A stretch of DNA of 64,000 nucleotides from Atherinomorus stipes (lineage: Eukaryota > Chordata > Actinopteri > Atheriniformes > Atherinidae), in NCBI GenBank assembly GCA_023101725.1, contig JALJCO010009074.1, positions 1 to 64,000 on the forward strand, read 5' to 3'. Below the pieces are notes generated by a model that searched no databases, was not told the origin of the DNA, and worked only from the letters and a program-made list of their open reading frames with translations. This document shows positions 54,915 to 64,000 of the stretch, one piece after another; the first letter of the stretch is position 1; every line of letters begins with the position of its first letter. The position numbers were made by a program, and so were the translations under genes.

Positions 54915-57612
54915 TGTGATGCTCATCTTTATGCACATATAAATACATGTTTTCACCTATGATCCTTCACCTGACATACTGTAGGAAATAGGGCATACAT
55001 TTAACAAAATACACTTTTACCTGACACAGAATAGAAAGAAATTTAAAAAAAATCTGTTTCTGTAGCTACCTCCCTTTTGTCAGACTGTCAAATGGAGGGT
55101 TTAACAGACTCATTAAGCCTGGGTCAGTGTCAGATTAATTGTATAGGGTGACTGCTCCTGTGACTTGGTGAACCCATGGGTCGTTCGTCCACGTTTAGCT
55201 TGTCCTGCTACCACTCACAGGACTCCAAAACCAAATAACAGGTCTGAATGAATACAGTGTGTATGTGTAGTGAAATGATCTCTCTGTTTACTGTACAATG
55301 CTGGTCAGAATAACTTACATGTACATGTCATTGGAGAAGATATTAAACTTGATTGTGCTTATGAACTAATTACATCTAGCTTGTTATCACTGGAGGGGGA
55401 GAAATCTGTGCCCCCTTGTTCTCCTATGAAGAATTTTACCGTCATAGAGGAGCTGATGTGGGACAGACTGATGCTTCATTTAGTCATTTTGGCAGAGCAG
55501 CTTCTCAGAGGGACGTGCGTATAGTCAACTATTGCTCTCACTGACTTCTCACACTTGTCAAGTCAACCATCTGATTGGCCAAATTGTAAGAGGAGACAGA
55601 TAAGACAGAGGTGAAAAAGGAATGGAAAATCTGGAAGCTTGTAGACTGAAATGTGGATCGAAGGAAAACAATTATGAAAGGGATAAAAAGCCGGAACAAA
55701 GATGATGAGTTTATAGAGACAAAGGAAGAGATGAAAAGACGGCAAATTGCTTTGTCACATCATATTTGGTGTTTGTGTTGAAGACAACAGCTTATCACCT
55801 TCAGCACACTCTCACGTCGTCTATGAATTACAGCCACCGGCAGGTCAACACTATAATAAAACAGCGTGTGGAATAATGCGTTAAAAATAGCTGCAGCCCT
55901 GAATTCAAAGGGTGCGTGCACATGCATGAGTGCATGTCCTCGGGTCAGGGTAATCTCAGTGGATTGTTAATCCAGCTTGCTCCCTCTCTCCCTAGCTTCA
56001 TTAATCTGCCACCAGTCTGTGTCTCATTTTCTGTGGACACACACACTCATACACACTCACACCTTTACAAGCAGTCATTTGAAGGCACAGTCGCACTTAA
56101 AAATGCATTTTTAAAGTCTAATTCTTACATTTTTGCAGCAAGCATTGGCCAGTTTCACTCCTGAATTATCATCTGTGTGCTCTGGACCATTGATAAAAGA
56201 GGCCAAAGAGACTTGTCAAAAAGTCCAAAAGCAGTTTTTCATTCAGAGAAAGTCAGCTTTTCCACATTCAGCACATATTAGATAGGCATGACTAGAAGTG
56301 GGTTCTTGACTGGCCTGCTTGCAGCGCTGGCTAATTCCCCTAATGGAGAATGTGTGGAGAATTTTGAAAAGGGGGGGAAAAAAAGGAGAAAATGAAATAA
56401 TAACCTTGCACTGTTGCAGACCTCTAAACATATTTGCAATGGCACAAAATGAAAAGGCTTTCTTACTTGGTACCTTCAATACCACAACTAAGAGTTACTA
56501 GAAAGATTGCCAACATTATAGAGTGGTAAAACCTGTGGAGTTCAGTTTTACTCAGATGTGTTGCAGGCATGAACTGCAAGCTGGATGTACATTAATGCAT
56601 TAAATGAATTCAATCTGACAAAATATCTAAATATGAATTAAATATGTTTTTTTTCCTGAATGAAGATTTTCCATTATGTTCTGTGGATTCAAATCTGCTG
56701 TAATGAAACCAGTACAGGGAAAAAAAGCCAACTCTTCAGAAACGAGAGTTCATTCAGAGGATCTTTGCGTCTTTATGGTAATCTTTCATATAATTTTCAA
56801 AATGTGACTCAGAGCACATCCACAGGATGTGGTGGCCTAGTCCCATCTGGAGCTGCCCCCAAATGTGTTCCTGTTTTTAACTCTACATGAAAATTAAACC
56901 ACAAAGTGAGACAAAATATCACAAGCAAGGCAGAGATCAGGGCCTGTTGGCTAATGTCGTAGTTGTATTGCAACCTTTTCGCTGACATTTGGGGGCTTGA
57001 TGTTTGCTGTAGCTTCAAATCACTGTTCTTCACTTAGAGCTCCAAAACTGAATCGTGTGTTTCTGAAAGTAGCCGTAAGTTGTTTAACTCAGAGCTGTAG
57101 CTGTCTTTTAAGTTTTTAAAATAATGAATGTGACATGTTCATATTCTACTTGCTGCCCTCTGGCTGCCCCTTTCTGCCTGAGTCCAGCTCTGATCTGCTG
57201 ACTCTCCTTCTAGGCTCGTGACAATGCCCCTTAAAATTGGAGATACCCCTACCGGAGGTAGAACAAAACCTAACCATGTTTTTCCTCATCTCTAAGGTCT
57301 CTCAAATATGAAGTGGATTCTTAGGTTTAAATATTTTACTGGAAACATTGTGGAATTGATGCATATTGTTATATACCCCAAACCTAAAAAGGAACAAAAA
57401 TATAGCCCAGCTGTATGGGAGTTAAGACATAAACTTATGTAGATTAAGAATGCAAGCTCTGACAGCTTTGAAAGTTTGCACAATTGCGATCAGGAAGGTC
57501 CTAATGATGCCACGACCAAACATTTAAGAGCCTCCCTCCAATCTCAACAAGACTTTGCCAAACTCTCTTTGACATCACCAGGGTTGTTTGACTTAATTGG
57601 CATTTGGTTCAC
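54915..57612. other. Unassigned intron 6 sequence
   Basis: No exon or transposon end was recognised. A short CA microsatellite lies near 56038-56060. Confidence 0.45.
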
Positions 57613-57700
57613 TTAAAGGTAAAGTATGTAAGAAAGACTGACATCTAGTGATAAAGATGGATATTTGAAAAAAAAGATGTTTTCTTTCAAATGACTTTAT

Positions 57701-58483
57701 GGCCCAATCCCAAACCGGCGCCTAAGCACTACACCTACACACTACCCCTCCGTTTGCGCGTTCCCGCGGAGGCTCCGCCATATTAAGGGCCGTCCCAAAC
57801 CGTGTAGGGTGGAGGGCGAGTGGACCGTTCAGCCCTCAATCAGCGAGCCAGCATCAGTGCAGACTCGCCAGAATTTTGCAGCGGGTGCAACGGCTAAATG
57901 GTGGAGGAAACAGTCATGTTCCACACATGAGTTCCGCTTGTGTCATGCATGTTTGTCAATACTGACAGAAAAACATGAATGGAGTTATTTTATGGGGTAA
58001 AAAAAAACTATGACAGGTGCACAGGTATCCTTCAAACCACTGGCGCTCATGGAAGGGAATGTTTGAGCAGAAAAAGAGGATTATAATCCTCCTATTGGCA
58101 TAATGATAATGATAATAATAATAATGATAATAATGATGATGATGATGACAATGATAAACGATCATTCGTAGTAATAATAATAATTTTAGCATTTATTTAA
58201 TTGTTTAGGATCACGATTATTATTATTTATTTCAAATGAAACATAATTCTTCACACATGAGTGTGAGTTAGTATTTCCACACAGTTTTATTTGACACGGG
58301 GGTGTTTGTGTTGCCACGGCGATGACTGCTTTCCTTTTCCAGCTGGGGGAAGAGGGCGTCTCGTTGTCATTAACACCCTCCACTTGCAATCAAGGCGCCC
58401 TCTACAGCTGCAAGTGTGACTTCATTGGGAGTGACACTCGATAGTTAAGGGGTAGTGTGTAGGAGGCGGTTTGGGATTGGGCC
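57701..58483. mobile_element. DNA element with 3-bp target duplication, nested in family C
   Basis: Perfect 15-bp terminal inverted repeat GGCCCAATCCCAAAC, flanked by TAT on both sides. The pre-insertion sequence can be read from the uninterrupted family C copy. It contains an AAT/ATG microsatellite. No transposase; perhaps Harbinger-like. Confidence 0.72.
58102..58157 (+). repeat. ATA/ATG microsatellite
   Basis: Runs of AATGAT, AATAAT and GATGAT triplets, which create a His/Tyr-rich frame on the minus strand that is not a gene. Confidence 0.85.
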
Positions 58484-58932
58484 TATATTTCAAGCACTGT
58501 TGTGAATGTACGGTGGCCGTTAGTGGCCAAAATTCTCCCAGACATAAAGATGTTTTCACACGTGTAGCTGTGACTGTACAATGAGTAACTATTTTTTAAT
58601 TTCTTTTAAAGCATTATTTATCCCGAAAAGTGCTCTAACTCCCATTAAACAAAGCTGGTACATTAGTTTTAAAGTTTAGAGGGTTCTCACTTCACTCACA
58701 TTGTTTTGTCCATTTAGGGACACCATAGTAAAAATTGCAGCGCAAAAATGGCAGCCTCCATGTATTTGCACTCCCAGCAAGTAGATATAAATGACTCATT
58801 CTGAGAAAATAAACACATAACAGCTATTCTTGTGAAGCGATTACACATCAATAGAAACACAGTTTTGGATTACATAAAGTATTACATTTTTCTGCCATTG
58901 ATGTTTGTTTTTTTTACACACTGTACCTTTAA

Positions 58933-60860
58933 AAATGATCACATATATTTTTGTACCACTGCCATTTTAACTGTATTTGCTACTTATTAAGCAGACATTT
59001 ACTAATTTATTTAGTTTGTTTAGCTCGCTATGAAATCATAGAGAAATTACCAGAACATTTTAACCCATTTTGTTATAGCCATGAGTCTTTCATGGTTAAA
59101 GAATAGTTGATATAAAGATTATGTTCAGAGTAATATTCACACGATTGACTGCAAAGGACATAATAAACTCAGCAGAAAGTATTATATATAAATGGGGTTT
59201 TTCTAAGAAACTAAACTACTTGACAATTGATGGGAAAATTGACTGAATTCTGGTGGTTTTAGTTGTGTGATTTTGTAGGGACATGCTGATTATTGCAGCT
59301 ACAGTTGTAAAATACTGTCGTGGCTGATGGAGGAGCGCAGACTGGTTACAACTTTAAACATATTTTACTCAAAGTGAAGAAAAATGTCTGACACATCCTT
59401 TTTTTTAAACTCAGTCTTTACAGAGTACCTGCAGCTGGACATAGTAAGTGCTGCACAGCAGAGGAGAGCTACTGTATTGGATGACTCCAAGTTTTGATGA
59501 ATATCATCGGTACTTTAAATAAAATAACGTAGATTACAGCATCTGGCTGTGGAAACAGCAAAGATCTATCGGTTTTCTGTAGCTCTGTACCTCTGCATAA
59601 CTTTAACTTTTCTTATCTCCTTCTCCTCTTCCACCTACTCCTCCTCCTCCTCTTCTTCACCTCCTGCCTACTGCTTTAACCGCTGTTGTTCTTTTTTTGG
59701 TCTTTCTGTACCTCAGTGATTCTCCAAATCTTTGTTAGTTTCACTGCCTTTCATGATGGATCTCCTACTGTGGTTGTGACTCCCTAATTTCTCATTCCAG
59801 TGTTAATGTGTTTCTTTATTTCTCTCGCCTCTCTCTCTCTCTCTCTCTCTCTTTAAGTCTGTCAGTCTTCACAACTCTTCTTTATTTGATAATGCAAACT
59901 TACGCTTGTGCATGTAAACAGCTTAATATCAGCCACACTGTGTTCTTTGGATATGCACATGTTATTATTAGAAGACTGACAAATATTATGTTAGCTTGTG
60001 TGTTTGGGTGTACATCTGCATCGGTGTGCACTTGTAATCGGTGGTTTGAGGGGTCTCTTATCAAAAGAACAAAATGGGTTTAAAGCATGATAATGGCTAT
60101 ACTGAGTTCTACTTTAAATGCAAATTCCCAAAGGCTGGCTCTTATTCTAGACATGCTCATGCTAACCAGGATGGTCAAGAATTTAACCACCCTTTCAATG
60201 ACACACACAAATACACACTCATTTGGGTTGAATTCTGGTATCTCCTCAAGCTGTTTGCGTGTTATGTGTGCTAAAGCCAAAGCAATATATAATAAATTAA
60301 CATAATGCTCATCAAGTATTTTTGCACAGTACTGTTTTTCCTCTATCTGATGTTATGGTAAATCAAATATCTCTGAACAGTAAAGATATTTCTAATGCTC
60401 CAGCTTTTTTGGGGTTCATGCTCTGTACTATATGTTTTCAGCCTTTCATAATGTTTAAAATGATTTGAGAATTAGGGGTGGGTATTGGCAAAGACTTGAT
60501 GATATGAGACGTATCACAATTTGTGGGTTATGATAAATATAATATTGCGATACTGTGGCACTGCGATATATTGCAATATTCTAAGTTGCACCTATGTACA
60601 TATATCGGATGACTAAAACAATAAAATGAGTCAAAATCAGTTAAATTAAATTTAACATGTCCGATTTATTAAACTTGGACAGGTTTCTTTGCCACTCAAA
60701 TCTCATCATAAAACCATTTACAATTGTCCCCCTGAACATAGGTTTGGGAAAAACTTTGGGAAAACCCACTGAATAGATGTGAAAATAAAATAATAAGAAT
60801 ATATGCTTTATTAATTCCAATTAGAGAGCCAATTAGCAAATTCATTCTCTGCATTTTAAC
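58933..60860. other. Unassigned intron 6 sequence
   Basis: Contains a CT microsatellite (59829-59852) and a possible hAT-like end TTAGGGGTGGGTATTGG at 60474 without a partner. A 20-nt AG...GTAAGT interval near 59422 mimics a micro-exon but has no support. Confidence 0.4.
59829..59852 (+). repeat. CT microsatellite
   Basis: About eleven CT repeats. Confidence 0.9.
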
Positions 60861-60962
60861 CAGGGCTGGGGAAAAAAATCGATGCACTGAAATATCGCGA
60901 TATTTTCTTATGCTGATATCATATTAATATGTAAAAATGTGGTATCGATCTATTTTACTAAT

Positions 60963-60980
60963 GAAATCTCGCGAGATTTC
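60963..60980. repeat. Perfect 18-nt palindrome
   Basis: GAAATCTCGCGAGATTTC, located in the left arm between the end palindrome AAATATCGCGATATTT and the array. The right arm has no equally clean counterpart here. Confidence 0.85.
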
Positions 60981-61118
60981 ACCTTTATCTTATTGATCTT
61001 GAAATAGATCAATACTGCATTTTTGAATCTCTATATGTTTTTTATTGAAAAGGTGGAGGCTTTAAAACATACGGTGGCGTTGAACTGCCAGAGCGATGAA
61101 ATAAATGTTGGAGCCATA

Positions 61119-61242
61119 TCTCGTTATAACGAGAAACAAATCTCGTTATAACGAGAAACTTTCTCGTTTTAACAAGAAACCTTTCTCGTTATAACGAGAT
61201 ATACTTCTCGTTTAAACGAGAAAGTTTATCTCGTTATAACGA
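61119..61242. repeat. Left palindrome array
   Basis: Six units spaced about 21 bp apart. Three are exact TCTCGTTATAACGAGA (a perfect 16-nt palindrome). The others vary in the centre (TTTAAA, TTTTAACA) or are truncated. Confidence 0.9.
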
Positions 61243-61954
61243 CTTAGATAAAGTTGGAAAGATATTGACAGATTCGGACTTCGGGGATCAATAACTCTGA
61301 GACAAAACGTTTTTGAAACACAAATGACACCCCTTTCACGTCATAATAGCACAGACTACTAGCTACAAGAATAAAAAACGTTATTTTTTGAGAAAAACCG
61401 AGCTGGATGAATAACATTGATCTCTATGAGCAGGCTGTAGCGGAGCGAGTGGTTAGGGACCGTCTGCCAATGGCAATACAGGAGCAAGACGCTGCGAACA
61501 TAAATCAATAACCCCACTGTCATACAGAACAGAGACTCCGAAATCACTACACACACCTAGGGGCTCCAGATGGTCATACTACAACAGCTGTTTTGGAGAA
61601 ATGCAATTTCAATTTTTTTTCAATTTTCTATTGTTATTAATTATTGATATTTTGATATATCAATCAATAACTAGCCTACTGTTCTACAGTGCTGCAGACA
61701 TTCCCAAATCACCACACACGCCAAGGGACTCCTAATGATCATACTACAACAGCTGTTTTGGAAAAATGCACCTTTATTTATTTTTTACATTTATCTTATT
61801 ATTGTTGATCATTAGTGTCTTGCTATTTCAATCAATAGTTGAGTTATTGATGAATATTGTAAGGTATTAATGATTAATGGATTATCAAAAGGCACATTTC
61901 TACAAAACAGCTGGTGTAGTATGACCATCTGGAGCCCCTGGGTGTGTGGAAGCC

Positions 61955-62010
61955 AACCAGATCCCAGAGAAGCGACAAGGAAATAAATTACTGAATGGAT
62001 GGATGAATGA
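61955..62010 (+). mobile_element. Possible Rex3-type LINE 3' end fragment
   Basis: AGAAGCGACAAGG followed by GAATGGATGGATGAATG resembles the GATAAGCGG...(ATGG)n terminus of Rex3 LINEs. Too short to be certain. Confidence 0.35.
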
Positions 62011-62019
62011 TGGAACTGA

Positions 62020-62260
62020 GTAAAGCCAGTGAGGGAGGAGTAAAACCAGTGAAGGGGGTGGTCTGAGTGATGCCTACAGAGTCTATTGAGTAGAATGGGG
62101 TGGGAGATGGTGTCAAAGGCTGCACTCAGATTGAGGATGATGATGATGGAAAAGTAGACCATAATCAGCCAACCAAGATCATTGGTGATCTTGATGAGGG
62201 CTGCTAAAGCGCTATGGTGGGAGCAGAAACTGGACTGGATTTGTTCAAACAGGTTGTAAT
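62020..62260 (-). mobile_element. LINE reverse transcriptase fragment inside the hAT-type element
   Basis: On the minus strand a 158-codon frame contains FEQIQSSFCSHHSALAALIK, ITNDL and LNLSAAFDTISHPILLNRL. The last block matches the first catalytic aspartate motif (LDLSAAFDT) of L2/Rex1-type reverse transcriptases. Only that segment of the domain is present, so it is a relic. Confidence 0.75.
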
Positions 62261-63109
62261 GGGTGACATGACAGTGGAACAGAGGCAACAGTTTTTTCCA
62301 GGCTTTTGGAACTGAAGGGCGGATGAGAAAAGGCAGGGTTTGAGAAAGATTTTGGTTTATTTGTTCTGAAAGTATGGTGGTACTACAATTTGTAGCCTAA
62401 TAAATGAGTTATTGTTAATTTTATGACTTGTTTATTGATTAGAAATCCCCCAAATTTAAATTTTAGCATATTTTACTCTAATAAGAGTAGCATGGAAAAA
62501 AGGAGATGGTTTATGTGTAACGTGAGTTTAGTGGTACTACAACATATGATATCATAATTATTGCCAATTATATGGCTTTTTTTTATATCCCCCAAAATAC
62601 ATTTAAGCATATTTTTTGAGAGGAAGAGTTGTAGTATGATCAACAAGGCTCCATTGATGTGTGTGGTGACTTTTAGAGTCTCTGCACTTTATAATGATGG
62701 AGTTATTTATCAATATAACAAGATGTTAATGAATTATCAAAAGGAACATTTCTCCAAAACAGCTGTTGTAGTATGACCATCTGGAGCCCCTAGGTGTGTG
62801 TGGTGATTTCGAAGTCTCTGTTCTGTATGACAGTGGGGTTATTGATTTATGTTCGCAGCGTCTTGCTCCTGTATTGCCATTTGCAGACGGTCCCTAACCA
62901 CTCGCTCCGCTACAGCCTGCTCATAGAGATCAATGTTATTCATCCAGCTCGGTTTTTCTTAAAAAATAACGTTTTTTAATTTTTTTCAGCTAGTAGTCTG
63001 TGCTATTATGACGTGAAAGGGGTGTCATTTGTGTTTCAAAAACGTTTTGTCTCAGAGTTATTGATCCCCGAAGTCCGAATCTGTCAATATCTTTCCAACT
63101 TTATCTAAG

Positions 63110-63278
63110 TCGTTATAACGAGATAAACTTTCTCGTTTAAACGAGAAAGTTTATCTCGTTATAACGAGACAGGTTTTACGTTAAAACGAGAACGTTTCTC
63201 GTTATAACGAGATACGTTTTTCGTTATGATGAGAAAGATTCTCGTTATAACGAGATTTTTTCTCGTTATAACGAGATA
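63110..63278. repeat. Right palindrome array
   Basis: About eight units of the same palindrome, four intact and the rest with one to four changes. It is in mirror position to the left array but has more units, so the arrays have changed in copy number independently. Confidence 0.9.
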
Positions 63279-63510
63279 TGGCTCCAACATTTATTTCATC
63301 GCTGTGGCAGTTCAGCGCCACCGTAAAAACAAGCCTTTCTGGCTTTTCTGCCTCTTCCTGCACTTTTTTTTGGTCTTTTTTTTATTGTTGTTCTTATTTT
63401 TGTGTTTTGTGTGCAAAATAAAATAAAAAAAAAAATAATAAAAAAATCTGCATATGAAAATATCGCGATATTTCAGTGTATCGATTTTTTTCCCCAGCCC
63501 TAATTTTAAC

Positions 63511-63665
63511 CTGTCTCAGGTTGAACCTGAGAGCAGTGTGCTGCTAACTAAAGCGCCCGGGGAGCAGTTGGTGGGGGTTAAGGACTTTGGGTCCACAGTG
63601 GTTCACCTGAGTCCAGGTCTGCCACACCAAAGCGCGCGACATTACCACCAGGCTACCCACTCCCC
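63511..63665 (-). repeat. Possible SINE-like fragment
   Basis: The minus strand starts GGGGAGTGGGTAGCCTGGTG, reminiscent of a tRNA-like head with an A box (TAGCCTGGTGG). A clear B box is not visible. It is GC-richer than the flanking DNA and abuts the target duplication of the hAT-type element. Confidence 0.35.
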
Positions 63666-64000
63666 AAAATATGAATAAAATGTTTTTGAAAACAATATTA
63701 CCACATTTGAGCTGGAATCGTATAAAATGTACACAAATTCATGTGACATTAGTAAAACAGTAAACAAAGTAGTATATGAGTATGTGAAAATGCATATGCA
63801 TATGGATAATAAACATTTCAGTCAATACATTATAATCTTAAACAACTGGCAAAGAAAATCTATGAAAACCCGGCCCCACATTTTAACTTGTATTTTCACC
63901 GTGTGCAAAGTTTAACCTGAATCTGCAAACTGCACATAAATATTAGTGAAAAGAAGCAACTTTCTACATGCTGGACTGTTGCAAATAAAACAACAAAATG
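63666..64000. other. Unassigned intron 6 sequence at window end
   Basis: AT-rich with no feature recognised. The ncf4 gene is presumed to continue beyond. Confidence 0.4.

Larger units (their letters stand above)
57613..58932 (+). mobile_element. TTAA-flanked element, family C, copy 2, interrupted
   Basis: TTAAAGGTAAAGTATGTAAG on the left and the complement of TTAAAGGTACAGTGTGT on the right. The body matches 43863-44408, split by a 783-bp insertion at 57701-58483. Confidence 0.75.
60861..63502. mobile_element. hAT-type element with long inverted arms and palindrome arrays
   Basis: Bounded by a perfect 8-bp direct repeat ATTTTAAC (60853-60860 and 63503-63510). Ends are CAGGGCTGGGGAAAAAAATC and the complement of TAGGGCTGGGGAAAAAAATC. 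Inverted arms extend roughly 0.75 kb from each end (to about 61600 and from about 62750). Within them lie AAATATCGCGATATTT, an array of TCTCGTTATAACGAGA palindromes, and matching single-copy phrases (TTCGGACTTCGGGGATCAAT, GTGGTTAGGGACCGTCTGCC). The centre holds diverged extra copies of the arm ends and LINE fragments. No transposase. The 8-bp duplication and end sequence suggest hAT. Confidence 0.85.

Noticed and set aside
58102..58157. His/Tyr-rich frame at 57956-58192
   Set aside because: Read-through of a trinucleotide microsatellite.
59422..59441. A 20-nt interval between ACAG and GTAAGT resembling a micro-exon of ncf4
   Set aside because: It does not encode the expected SH3 start (A-L-F-D-F) and has no support from the family's exon structure.
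61441..61510. tRNA-like phrase (GAGCGAGTGGTTAGGGACCG) in the arm of the palindromic element
   Set aside because: It resembles an A box, but no B box or cloverleaf follows, and it is duplicated as part of the element's arms.
61119..63278. CRISPR-like spaced palindromic repeats
   Set aside because: Spacers are only about 5 bp, the repeats are mirrored in the arms of a eukaryotic transposon, and no cas genes are present.

Overview
This is nuclear DNA from a vertebrate, almost certainly a ray-finned fish (teleost). It has one split gene with GT/AG introns and low gene density. It also carries Rex3-type and L2-type LINEs, Tc1-like transposons, hAT, PIF/Harbinger and TTAA-flanked miniature elements, and a tRNA-derived SINE, a mixture typical of teleosts. 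Most ORFs longer than 60 codons are chance ORFs or transposon remains. There is no sign of bacterial genes, CRISPR arrays, rRNA or functional tRNA genes.

The only host gene I can support is the 5' half of ncf4 (p40phox, neutrophil cytosolic factor 4), on the + strand. Six coding exons (20520-20551, 20887-20971, 21120-21279, 39049-39119, 39837-39964, 47682-47733) join in phase into 176 codons without a stop. They cover the whole PX domain and the linker up to the SH3 domain. The SH3 and PB1 exons were not found before the window ends. A CpG-richer stretch just upstream (20160-20519) is the probable promoter and 5' UTR, and it holds a perfect PU.1/IRF composite motif on the minus strand.

Layout. 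1-20 kb: non-coding upstream DNA with miniature elements, a deleted Rex3 LINE (5549-7524) with a 9-bp target duplication, and a Harbinger-like element with another element inside it (13901-15571). 20.1-21.3 kb: ncf4 promoter and exons 1-3. 21.3-39 kb: intron 3 (17.8 kb), mostly nested transposons: a Tc1 element inside a TTAA element, a Harbinger relic with a Myb/SANT remnant, a SINE, two hAT elements each hosting a TTAA element, and an L2-type LINE cut by further insertions. 39-47.7 kb: exons 4-6 with more transposons in intron 5. 47.7-64 kb: intron 6, open at the window end, with long stretches of unassigned DNA, a foldback element (54268-54914) and a 2.64-kb hAT-type element (60861-63502).

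The most unusual structure is that last element. It has a perfect 8-bp target duplication and inverted arms of roughly 0.75 kb. Each arm carries an array of 16-nt perfect palindromes (TCTCGTTATAACGAGA and variants). A second pattern is that at least seven otherwise different miniature families are flanked by TTAA and nearly all open with TTAAAGR. Two stretches of homopolymer-rich, garbled sequence (about 31310-31680 and 37022-37275) look like poor-quality assembly rather than biology. Family names given from recall (Rex3, L2, hAT, Harbinger, Tc1) were not checked against a repeat library.
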